Source: Candidatus Azambacteria bacterium (GTDB lineage: Bacteria > Patescibacteriota > Minisyncoccia > GWC2-36-17 > WO2-46-25). From it: a stretch of 6,702 bases of DNA. The DNA is taken from positions 1-6,702 of the forward strand of contig JANLHQ010000066.1 of the NCBI GenBank assembly GCA_024654415.1, given 5' to 3'. The notes beneath the pieces are model-generated. The model was not told where the DNA came from, did not search any database, and worked only from the letters and a program-made list of their open reading frames with translations. The position numbers and the translations under genes are program-made. Positions 1-6,372 of this stretch are shown one piece after another; the first letter of the stretch is position 1, and each line of letters starts with the position of its first letter.

Positions 1-7
1 GTGATTA

Positions 8-2485
8 TTATTTAGTAGTAGGAGGTGTAAGTGATGCGGACACTCTGAATCGTTCTTGTATTTCAAGCTCCACTTGCCTTTGCTCTCGCCCATATTTAAG
101 ACGGGAAAGTTCTCTAAGGATCGCCGCTACTTCTGGATTTCCCTTCTTAGGAAATGGCATGGTGACATTAAACGGCTTCACCGCCTGGCTATTCACCAGA
201 AGCTTCGCGTACGCATTAAGATTGTCCAAATTAGAAATATCAGTTGCTTCAAATTCGGGAGCAAATTGCTTCTCGAGGAACTCTGCATCTTCGATGCCGG
301 TACGAAATACAAGCATTGAACCAACATTACCAAATACCGCCTGCTTTATACTGTCTGTAAGCTGGCCGATAAACTGGTGCGCCATGATAAGGGCAAGTCG
401 ATACTTTCTTGCTTCTGATAATATCACAGAAATAGAATCGGTCGCAAAATTCTGGAACTCATCAATGTATACATAAAAATCTTTTCGCTCTGTTTCCGCT
501 ACATCAGCACGGGAAAGCGCGGCCATGAGCAATTTCCCAATAACAATCATACCAAGTAGATTACTATTGATCTCACCAATCTTGCCTTTCGCGAGATTTA
601 CGAGCAAAATCTTGCGACCATCCATCACCTCGCGGAAATTAATAGAGCTTTCTTGTTGGGCTATAATGGGGCGCACAAATTCATTCGCAATAAACGTGTT
701 AAATTTACTGGTAATATAGGGGGTCATATTAGCAAGCGATGCATCGCCACCCGCCTTCTCTGCTTCCTTCTCCCAAAAGTTCCGCACCACAATGTCCGTC
801 ACCTTTGCGAGTTTCATTTTGCGGAATGCAGGGTCAGAAAACACACGTGGCACTTCAAGGAGCGTAGAACCGGTACTTGGATCGCTCATCACTAACAATA
901 ATGCGTTGCGCGCATATTGCTCAAACATTGGGCCACCCGTTGCTTTAAGGTCATACAACTTTTCAAAGATACTAATCATCTCATTCACGATAAATGTTTT
1001 TTGTTCTGGACGCGCAGGGTCATATTCAAGCATGTTAAGCCCAATAGGCCGCTCAAGATCAGCTGGGTTAAATACTATTACATCGTCTGCGCGATGCTTT
1101 GGAACTTTTGCAAGCACTGCTTCTACTGTTTCACCATGTGGATCGATAAGACATACGCCCGCACCATTTTCAATATCCTGCGTGATCATGTTCTGCAGTG
1201 ATACTGATTTACCTGTACCTGTCTGGCCAATAATATAGAGATGTCGCCGACGGTCTTCCGTGGAAATACGCGCCTCTCTTTCTTCGCCACGATATATGTT
1301 TTTCCCGATTACTAACCCATCCTGCGGCATATTCACCGGTAACGGCGCAGAGCGACTCTTGAGTGATCGTATTTTCTTTGTTTCTAGATACGGTGTCGGG
1401 AAGTGGAAAATACTGGTGAGCTCTTCGGTATTCAGAATCATCCGATGGGTTGTATTGAAATTACGGAATGAAAAATTATAAATGAGTTTTGCAAGCTGTT
1501 TTCCGGTGGCGCGTTTGACAACAAATCCATTCAGGTTCGGATTCTCAAACTGAGAAAAGGCGCCCTCTATACTTGAAAGGATTGCATCGGCACGAGTCTG
1601 TGTCAGTGCAGATGCAACGATACGAACATTGATATCAAACCCGACTCTTGATGCCTTTTGCTCTATTGCCTTCATAGTGAAATCATCCACGGGGCGAAAA
1701 CGCTCCTGATCTTTTTGTTTCTCCTGCTGAGCCTTACTCATTTCTTCTTTTGCTTTTGTTTGCAGTGACTCAAATAGCATCTGCACCGTGCCTTTGGTGA
1801 CATGCGCATATGCTTGCTTGAATGTCTTCCCGCTCTTCATTTCCCATAGTATTTTGTGCGCCTCTTCTTGCCATGTTTTATTGGGCTTTACGAGAACCTG
1901 TAATGCACATCCCTCACCATGGAACTCAAGCTTAGACATCGCGTTGGTGATGAAATTCAGTGGATCGATTTCCAACTGCTGATATGTCTTCACGGGAAGA
2001 TAAAAGCTGCGTGACAGCGTCACTGATGACCCCGCACTCACGCCAACCGGATTGAAAATATTATAGTCATCAACTCGCTCCACCTTTGCCTCATTTAAAA
2101 ACCCAGTGATTTGCTTTTCTATTGTTTCAACATATTTACGGGGCACACTAATGTAAAAATGGATCTCCTCACCGATAGCAGGTAGGACAATCTCATACGA
2201 CAACGATGAAGAGCCGCGAAACATCCCTTTAAGCCACCCTTCTTCAACGCTCACAATACTCGCATAAAATTGCTCCATCACTGCGATCACTTTTCTGATA
2301 TCCTCCACGCTTGATTGTTGTGTCTTGTGGAGTGGTAGCGAAATAAGCAGAAGCGCGAGATTGAGCGAATAATCAACCTCTTCCTTTCTGCGAGCCCGTA
2401 AAAGATACGGCACAACAAAAAGAACAGCCCCGAGGGCGATGACCGTTAGTATAATCAAAAAATAAAGTGATGCGCCGAGAATCAT
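8..2485 (-). CDS. Membrane-anchored VirD4/TraG-like (type IV coupling protein-type) ATPase
   Basis: Predicted inner-membrane P-loop motor of the HerA/FtsK-VirD4 superfamily, 825 residues and apparently complete. Residues about 5-29 form one strongly hydrophobic helix followed by a basic stop (LRARRK), so the bulk should be cytoplasmic. Residues about 40-380 are a long mixed alpha/beta region that I cannot assign to a named domain; a charged helical stretch lies near 243-265. The motor domain follows: Walker A GQTGTGKS at 420-427, a conserved LIDPHGE segment at 447-452, Walker B YVYIDEF at 671-677 (D675, E676), and an AHQ segment at 702-704 typical of TraG/VirD4 coupling proteins. In known relatives such motors energise DNA or protein transfer across membranes; the substrate here is unknown. 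It is the last visible gene of the operon and its ATG overlaps the stop of the preceding gene (ATGA), implying translational coupling. A weak AGAAG ribosome site lies just upstream. Family call is firm; the secretion role is inference. Confidence 0.92.
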   Translation of the reverse strand: MILGASLYFLIILTVIALGAVLFVVPYLLRARRKEEVDYSLNLALLLISLPLHKTQQSSVEDIRKVIAVMEQFYASIVSVEEGWLKGMFRGSSSLSYEIVLPAIGEEIHFYISVPRKYVETIEKQITGFLNEAKVERVDDYNIFNPVGVSAGSSVTLSRSFYLPVKTYQQLEIDPLNFITNAMSKLEFHGEGCALQVLVKPNKTWQEEAHKILWEMKSGKTFKQAYAHVTKGTVQMLFESLQTKAKEEMSKAQQEKQKDQERFRPVDDFTMKAIEQKASRVGFDINVRIVASALTQTRADAILSSIEGAFSQFENPNLNGFVVKRATGKQLAKLIYNFSFRNFNTTHRMILNTEELTSIFHFPTPYLETKKIRSLKSRSAPLPVNMPQDGLVIGKNIYRGEEREARISTEDRRRHLYIIGQTGTGKSVSLQNMITQDIENGAGVCLIDPHGETVEAVLAKVPKHRADDVIVFNPADLERPIGLNMLEYDPARPEQKTFIVNEMISIFEKLYDLKATGGPMFEQYARNALLLVMSDPSTGSTLLEVPRVFSDPAFRKMKLAKVTDIVVRNFWEKEAEKAGGDASLANMTPYITSKFNTFIANEFVRPIIAQQESSINFREVMDGRKILLVNLAKGKIGEINSNLLGMIVIGKLLMAALSRADVAETERKDFYVYIDEFQNFATDSISVILSEARKYRLALIMAHQFIGQLTDSIKQAVFGNVGSMLVFRTGIEDAEFLEKQFAPEFEATDISNLDNLNAYAKLLVNSQAVKPFNVTMPFPKKGNPEVAAILRELSRLKYGREQRQVELEIQERFRVSASLTPPTTK
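2482..2485 (-). other. ATGA stop/start overlap coupling the 71-aa gene to the ATPase
   Basis: On the - strand the four bases ATGA contain both the ATPase start codon (2485-2483) and the stop codon TGA of the 71-aa gene (2484-2482). This layout usually means that ribosomes ending the first gene restart on the second, which keeps the two products in a fixed ratio. Confidence 0.85.
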
Positions 2486-2697
2486 TTGAGTTCTTCTAAT
2501 TTATGCTGCGCGACAAGCTCCTGATACAGTTTATCGGTAAGCATATCGTGAAACGCATCTAATAAATATGGGTCATTTAATTTTCGCGCCTCATCGATCG
2601 CCACTACCAGCCCTTTTTCGAAGGCAAGATCAACAAGGTGCTGAAGCTTCTCCTGCAATTCCTTCTGCGCGTCTTCAGATAATAGTGGTTGTGCCAT
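2482..2697 (-). CDS. Small acidic helical protein, probable partner of the ATPase
   Basis: A 71-residue protein that I cannot assign to a named family. It is predicted almost entirely alpha-helical, with two segments: roughly 7-41 (ending IDEARKLND) and 43-71 (FHDMLTDKLYQELVAQHKLEELK). It has no signal peptide, membrane helix, cysteine or catalytic motif. The ATG lies 5 nt after the stop of the 1012-residue gene and has no recognisable Shine-Dalgarno at normal spacing. Its TGA overlaps the ATPase ATG by 4 nt. Such tight packing suggests stoichiometric co-translation and a job as adaptor, assembly factor or regulator of the ATPase; that is inference from position only. The in-frame TGA terminator also indicates that UGA is a stop in this organism. 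Confidence 0.82.
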   Translation of the reverse strand: MAQPLLSEDAQKELQEKLQHLVDLAFEKGLVVAIDEARKLNDPYLLDAFHDMLTDKLYQELVAQHKLEELK

Positions 2698-2702
2698 AGA
2701 TG

Positions 2703-5700
2703 TTATTTAAAAATATCTCCGTATGTTTTTTCAAGCCGCTCGATCCGCGTGGCGATGGTTTTTTTAAGGAATTGGTATTCTTTCGTATCTTTGTCTCCTA
2801 CTTTTTCCATTGCATCGAGTACGTGTTGCTTCATCGCCACCTCATAGGCGTCATTGGGTATTTTCCTAAGCGCCATACTATCCCTGATGCTCCCTTTATT
2901 AAACTCCCCTCTCCACCCATCTTTCAGCACGGATTCTCTAAATTCTTGATAGCGCCCGAGTTTTGGACCTCCGAGTTGCTGAAAATCGATCACCTCGTTT
3001 TTCTCATTATAAAAGAATTTCCCCTTAAGGTCACCGTCTGCGTCTTTATAACTATACTCATGCGCTCCGATCTTTTCAGCGACAAACGGACCTTCCGCAT
3101 GTGCAGGCGTCTCCGGCAAATGCTCCGGCGGCGCCACTTCGTGCGAAGGAGCTTCTGTTTGTTCTCTTGGTTCAATATCGTCATCAAGCACGTCGTCGTG
3201 CACTTCATAACGATCTCCTTTTCTTATACTCTCACTCCATGCATCCGGAGCAATGCGTTCTTCCGGCGTTTTTCCGTCTATCGGCGGTCCATCCGTTTCG
3301 CCAGGAATTTTTGCGTTCTCGATCTGTTCAGGTGTATATACCTTCTCCATCGTTTCTACCGCCATCCTCTTCCCTTCGGCCTCAATAAATTGCTCCCGCA
3401 CATCTGGAGGAATTTCTTCCGTAGTAAGCTCCTGCCCTGAAGCAAGCTGTTCGTGGAGTGCTTGAGACATATCTTCTCCCGTCATTCCCTTGGAAAGCGT
3501 GCCAAGAAACGCCTTCTTTCCTTCCTCATCCAATGTATCGAAATCGGCTTTGAGCGAATTCCATGTTTCCTCTATTTCGCCTGCCTCTGCGCGCGAGATC
3601 TGTCCTTCCCAATGCCCCTCGCCTTGGTTGAGCGCGTTCTGCACCTCGGAAGGAATGCCTTTTTCATCCAGCCCCTCTTTGATCGAATCATACACTCCTT
3701 GCAGGCTGTGCTCGGGACCCACCGTGACATCTGATGTTTTAAACACCGTTACCGTGCCATCAGTATTCTGGACAACCATATCTCCCTGATGCACCAAATT
3801 CGCATCAAAATATTCAAGCTCTGTTCCGTCGGGACTCACCACTGTCACCTTTGCATCAAGTAGCATCGAAATACCCAGCGTCTCACTAATATTCCCTCCT
3901 TTACCTATAACCCCCACCTTTTCTGCATTTAACATCGCCTGCTCATGACCCAGACTCATCGCTCCCGTTGAAAGAATCCCTCGAATACTAGCATTGTCTA
4001 ATTTCTCAGCGGATTCCGGATTCTCAAGAATGGCTTTCATTATATTATTCTTATCTCCACCAATAGAAAGCTCTTTTACGCCATTCATGAGAGAAGAAAG
4101 TTGAACCGTATCACCCTGGAATTCATTAAAGTCGCGAGCGACTAATCCTAATGAGGCGGCTTGTTTTGCGAGATCAACATCATCCGGAGCGACACCAGGA
4201 ACTTCTCTCAGCATTTTTTCTGAAAATGAACCAAATGTTCCTTTAATAACATCACTGTTATTTGGTATAACAGGTGGATTCTCTAAAACACTTCCCTTTA
4301 TTCCATCGATATCATCTTTAAACGCTCCAAACGCTTCTGCCCCTCGATACGCTCCCTCCAAAAGTGTTTCCACTACCATTACTGTCGCCAAACCCTTTCC
4401 TCCCTTCTCCACAATCCTACTCCCATACGAAATCATATCAACTGCGCCACTATTTCCAACAATACGATCCATATCGCGGAGAAACTTGTCATAGCGCGCA
4501 GTGATGTGTGCCTTCGCGTTTTCTCTCTCGGTATTAGACAGGGCGGTGTTATTTTCGATTTCATCTAGCTTGCCTTGTATCTTTTGTGCAGAACGCTCGA
4601 TGTCTTTATGCGCAATCCGCTGCGCATATTTTGTGATAAACCCTTCGTCGCCTGCATCCCGAGTTAATCGCTCAATGAGATCCTGTGGTAAGCGCTCCTT
4701 GTATGTCTGCATGAGGTGTTCCTTCGTAACCTCACCATCTCCTGATTTTTCCTTTGCCTCTTCATACAGTTTATGCGCCTCATCTTCTGCCATATCAACA
4801 TCATGCACTCTACCTTTTTCTATGACATCTTCAGATTTCAGATGCGCTCCCTTTACTGCCTCACCAGCTCTCCCCGCAAACATTGCCGCAACTGTGACAT
4901 TTCGTAATGGGTTTGCAAAAGTAACATCGGCGGCGATTCTTCCATATTTCACCACATTCCCCACAAGCATTGCAGCGCTCGACAAACCCCTCACCGTACC
5001 TCCTTTTTTATTAAACGTTTCGCGATCGTTATGCGCGCGCTGAGCAACGCCATCATAAATTTCTTCGTATTCCTTGAATAATCTTTTCCCGAAAGATTTA
5101 TTCTTAAACGCTTTGGTAGCACTTTTGAAAACCTTAGAAAATGTTTTTCCCTTAAACTCTTCCACTCTATACCCGAGCCCTAAAAATCCTCGCGCAAGCG
5201 AAACGCGATCCTTTTCTGGGAGCTTCTCGATATTACCTTCTAGTTCTATTTTGAATTCATCTTCATTAGTCGCCTCTTTTGGTGTTATATCAAAATCCTC
5301 ATATCCCTCTTCTGGCGCGCGCTCTGGCGTATCATATTCGCTTTTTACATAATTTTCCGATATAGCTATAGGTCGTATCTCTGCTTTGTTAAATCCGCTA
5401 GATGAAGGTGAGTACACATACGATGGTGAGTACCGCTTTCCTCCGCCCATAGTTTCATCTTTTTTTATTTCTTCTGCTTCTTGCGAAAAACTAGCGCTCT
5501 CCGCTGGCAGCTCACTTTCTGCGGGAGCACTTATATCCCATTCTTTTTCCTCGGGTGTTTCTCCTGGTGTTATGTCAAATTGTTTTTTTTCTTCCGCATT
5601 ATCTTTAGCGGAAGCTTCTTCAAGCAACTCCTCTGCCGCACCGTAATCCTCGGTCCCTCCTCTTTCACCAACAAGATCGCTCATTTCAGCGCCTTCCTGA

Positions 5701-5741
5701 ACTGCTTCTTTTTCTGAATATCTTTCCGTTTGCTTTTCCAT
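2703..5741 (-). CDS. Large acidic multidomain protein of unknown function (about 1012 aa)
   Basis: No family recognised. Residues 1-165 are very rich in Glu, Asp, Ser and Pro and probably disordered. They carry a repeated short motif, FDITP at 55-59 and 150-154 with a degenerate WDISAP at 68-73, plus YSPS twice at 104-107 and 110-113. Residues about 170-250 are basic and helical (GKTFSKVFKSATKAFKNKSFGKR). Two moderately hydrophobic, Ala/Gly-rich stretches (about 252-292 and 448-474) could be amphipathic or membrane-associated helices but are not clear transmembrane segments. Residues 300-430 are charged and helical. A beta-rich patch occupies about 628-675 (KVTVVSPDGTELEYF..., DGTVTVFKTSD). 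An acidic Pro-rich linker (about 810-885) leads to a second short beta region (886-920) and a helical C-terminus. No signal peptide is seen. The start is uncertain: M1 lies 3 nt after the previous stop without a ribosome site, whereas M20 (ATG at 5684) has a strong one. Position upstream of the ATPase suggests a substrate or structural partner; this is inference. Confidence 0.9.
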   Translation of the reverse strand: MEKQTERYSEKEAVQEGAEMSDLVGERGGTEDYGAAEELLEEASAKDNAEEKKQFDITPGETPEEKEWDISAPAESELPAESASFSQEAEEIKKDETMGGGKRYSPSYVYSPSSSGFNKAEIRPIAISENYVKSEYDTPERAPEEGYEDFDITPKEATNEDEFKIELEGNIEKLPEKDRVSLARGFLGLGYRVEEFKGKTFSKVFKSATKAFKNKSFGKRLFKEYEEIYDGVAQRAHNDRETFNKKGGTVRGLSSAAMLVGNVVKYGRIAADVTFANPLRNVTVAAMFAGRAGEAVKGAHLKSEDVIEKGRVHDVDMAEDEAHKLYEEAKEKSGDGEVTKEHLMQTYKERLPQDLIERLTRDAGDEGFITKYAQRIAHKDIERSAQKIQGKLDEIENNTALSNTERENAKAHITARYDKFLRDMDRIVGNSGAVDMISYGSRIVEKGGKGLATVMVVETLLEGAYRGAEAFGAFKDDIDGIKGSVLENPPVIPNNSDVIKGTFGSFSEKMLREVPGVAPDDVDLAKQAASLGLVARDFNEFQGDTVQLSSLMNGVKELSIGGDKNNIMKAILENPESAEKLDNASIRGILSTGAMSLGHEQAMLNAEKVGVIGKGGNISETLGISMLLDAKVTVVSPDGTELEYFDANLVHQGDMVVQNTDGTVTVFKTSDVTVGPEHSLQGVYDSIKEGLDEKGIPSEVQNALNQGEGHWEGQISRAEAGEIEETWNSLKADFDTLDEEGKKAFLGTLSKGMTGEDMSQALHEQLASGQELTTEEIPPDVREQFIEAEGKRMAVETMEKVYTPEQIENAKIPGETDGPPIDGKTPEERIAPDAWSESIRKGDRYEVHDDVLDDDIEPREQTEAPSHEVAPPEHLPETPAHAEGPFVAEKIGAHEYSYKDADGDLKGKFFYNEKNEVIDFQQLGGPKLGRYQEFRESVLKDGWRGEFNKGSIRDSMALRKIPNDAYEVAMKQHVLDAMEKVGDKDTKEYQFLKKTIATRIERLEKTYGDIFK
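5692..5698 (-). promoter_or_regulatory. Strong Shine-Dalgarno favouring an internal start of the 1012-aa gene
   Basis: On the - strand, AGGAAGG sits 7 nt upstream of the ATG at 5684 (residue M20 of the long reading). The first ATG at 5741 has no comparable site; the nearest purine-rich stretch (AAAGG) is about 19 nt away. Either the protein starts at M20 (993 residues), or M1 is reached by coupling to the gene before it and both forms are made. Confidence 0.5.
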
Positions 5742-5744
5742 ATA

Positions 5745-5990
5745 CTACTGACTGATTGCACCTTTAACAATATTGTCTATCTCAATAATTGCCGCGCTTT
5801 TTAACCCCGTGATTACATCCTTTGTATTCCGTGCTTCTTCGATTGCGTGTTGGATATCATCGTGCGCGGCATATGAGCGCCCAGTCGCCATCGCTGAATA
5901 ATTATCAATATCGATATTAGCTTTCGCGCTTTCATTTTTGATAAGCTCCTTTGTTTTTGTTGCGAGTAGATTTAATGCGTCTATTTCCAT
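5745..5990 (-). CDS. Small helical protein of unknown function (81 aa)
   Basis: An 81-residue protein with no recognised family. It reads as two or three helices: about 2-25 (LNLLATKTKELIKNESAKA), a central Ala-rich part around 32-55 containing YAAHDDIQHAIEEARN, and a C-terminal helix 57-79 (DVITGLKSAAIIEIDNIVKGA). It lacks Trp and Cys, a signal peptide, and a WXG motif. It opens the tightly packed operon, ending 3 nt before the large acidic gene. Translation initiation is odd: the only purine-rich site, GGAAAGG, is 13 nt from the ATG and lies in the terminal arm of the fold-back element. A weak promoter candidate within that element would put the transcript start at or near the ATG. A role as a small partner of the large protein is a guess from position. 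Confidence 0.75.
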   Translation of the reverse strand: MEIDALNLLATKTKELIKNESAKANIDIDNYSAMATGRSYAAHDDIQHAIEEARNTKDVITGLKSAAIIEIDNIVKGAISQ

Positions 5991-5996
5991 ATCACT

Positions 5997-6025
5997 ATAT
6001 TAGCCTTTCCATTACAAAGCGTCAG
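5997..6025 (-). promoter_or_regulatory. Weak promoter candidate in the fold-back element, facing the operon
   Basis: On the - strand, CTGACG (6025-6020, 4 of 6 matches to TTGACA) and TAATAT (6002-5997, 4 of 6 matches to TATAAT) are separated by exactly 17 nt. Transcription would begin at about 5990, the A of the start codon of the 81-aa gene. The hexamers are poor, so this is only a candidate. It would give the four-gene operon its own start, independent of the small gene upstream. Confidence 0.25.
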
Positions 6026-6126
6026 ATGCGAGGCGCGCCGTGTAGTGAAGCTGAAGCTGTACTATACGTACAGCGAGGCGAGACACGGAGGCGGAACGAA
6101 GCAGATGGCGTTTTGTGATGGAAAGG
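6004..6126. repeat. 123-bp fold-back (long imperfect inverted repeat) element; possible MITE or structured RNA
   Basis: The ends pair as 6004-6024 with 6106-6126. Read as + strand RNA this is 21 continuous pairs, 18 Watson-Crick and three G-U (6013/6117, 6019/6111, 6022/6108). Two opposed G/A mismatches follow (6025/6105, 6026/6104), then 6027-6029 with 6101-6103. Inner stems are CGC 6034-6036 with 6091-6093, CCGTGT 6038-6043 with ACACGG 6083-6088, and GCTGTAC 6056-6062 with GTACAGC 6068-6074 closing a 5-nt loop. The middle is GC-rich compared with its surroundings. It carries three copies of GAGGCG (6030, 6075, 6088) and a tandem TGAAGC (6046-6057). The outer ends abut ATTAG (5999-6003) and ATTAC (6127-6131). 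No T-run follows the stem on the - strand and no convincing gene lies inside. It fills the gap between two small - strand genes. Whether it is a mobile repeat, an RNA gene or an operon processing site cannot be decided from one copy. Confidence 0.75.
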
Positions 6127-6127
6127 A

Positions 6128-6337
6128 TTACATGTTTATTAATTTTTCTTTTAGATCCTTGATTTTTCGCTCGTCGATTGTCCTCAAAACAGTACTAATC
6201 TTCTCACGATGCGTCTTTTTTGCCTTAGCGACATCGTCTAAAAACCGCTCATATACGGCCTTTATATTCAGCGATGCGTCGTCACTCGTCTTTTGCGGCT
6301 GCATGAACTGCGAATGAAGCAGTGGATTATTTCCCAT
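6128..6337 (-). CDS. Small basic helical protein of unknown function (69 aa; 83 aa from GTG at 6379)
   Basis: No family recognised. From the ATG at 6337 the protein has 69 residues. It begins with a short polar segment (MGNNPLLHSQFMQPQ) and continues as a Lys/Arg-rich amphipathic helix or coiled coil from about residue 24 to the end (AVYERFLDDVAKAKKTHREK..., DERKIKDLKEKLINM). There is no signal peptide or membrane segment. I prefer the ATG at 6337 because a perfect TATAAT lies seven bases upstream with a TTG-type -35 at 17-nt spacing, which would place the transcript 5' end at the ATG. The longer reading starts at GTG 6379, adds MSVAEELREPYNRT, has no ribosome site and would run through that promoter. 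The stop is immediately followed by the fold-back element. It is the first of five genes in the same direction, but the 137-nt gap separates it from the tight operon. Confidence 0.65.
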   Translation of the reverse strand: MGNNPLLHSQFMQPQKTSDDASLNIKAVYERFLDDVAKAKKTHREKISTVLRTIDERKIKDLKEKLINM

Positions 6338-6343
6338 TGTTCT

Positions 6344-6372
6344 ATTATACGGCTCTCTGAGCTCTTCTGCAA
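6344..6372 (-). promoter_or_regulatory. Promoter for the leftward small gene, suggesting a leaderless start
   Basis: On the - strand TTGCAG (6372-6367) and a perfect TATAAT (6349-6344) are separated by 17 nt. The expected transcription start is near 6337, which is the A of the ATG of the 69-aa gene, so the message would have little or no 5' leader. The -35 matches consensus only in TTG. Confidence 0.5.

Noticed and set aside
8..2485. FtsK-type chromosome translocase
   Set aside because: There is one N-terminal membrane helix rather than four, no C-terminal winged-helix gamma domain, and the LIDPHGE and AHQ segments match TraG/VirD4-type coupling proteins better.
2700..3440. A 246-codon open frame on the + strand
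   Set aside because: It lies wholly opposite the 1012-aa gene, its translation is rich in Phe, Arg, Cys and His with no domain pattern, and no promoter or ribosome site supports it. It is a shadow of the - strand gene, as are the other + strand frames between 56 and 5720.
5407..5433. Direct repeat GGTGAGTAC, 18 bp apart, as a regulatory site
   Set aside because: It lies inside the large gene, is in frame, and is explained by the repeated YSPS peptide at residues 104-113.
6025..6105. Kink-turn in the fold-back element because of the tandem G/A mismatches
   Set aside because: The G/A pairs sit in a symmetric internal position without the asymmetric three-nucleotide bulge a kink-turn needs. 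They are better described as a tandem G/A internal loop.
6004..6126. Rho-independent terminator for the leftward small gene
   Set aside because: No T-run follows the stem on the - strand, the - strand stem is broken by A/C mismatches, and the structure is far longer than a usual terminator. RNA processing or attenuation remains possible but unproven.
6045..6317. A + strand open frame across the fold-back element and the small gene, with an ATG at 6132 preceded by GGAAAGG
   Set aside because: The ribosome-like site is simply the terminal arm of the inverted repeat. The translation beyond it is the complement of the helical - strand gene (Phe/Ser/Cys-rich), with no sign of selection for coding.
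5745..6337. Pair of small helical proteins as WXG100/ESX-like secretion substrates
   Set aside because: Their size and helical character fit loosely, but neither has a WXG turn or the C-terminal YxxxD/E signal in the expected place, and the ATPase is VirD4/TraG-like with a single P-loop domain rather than a three-domain EccC/EssC.
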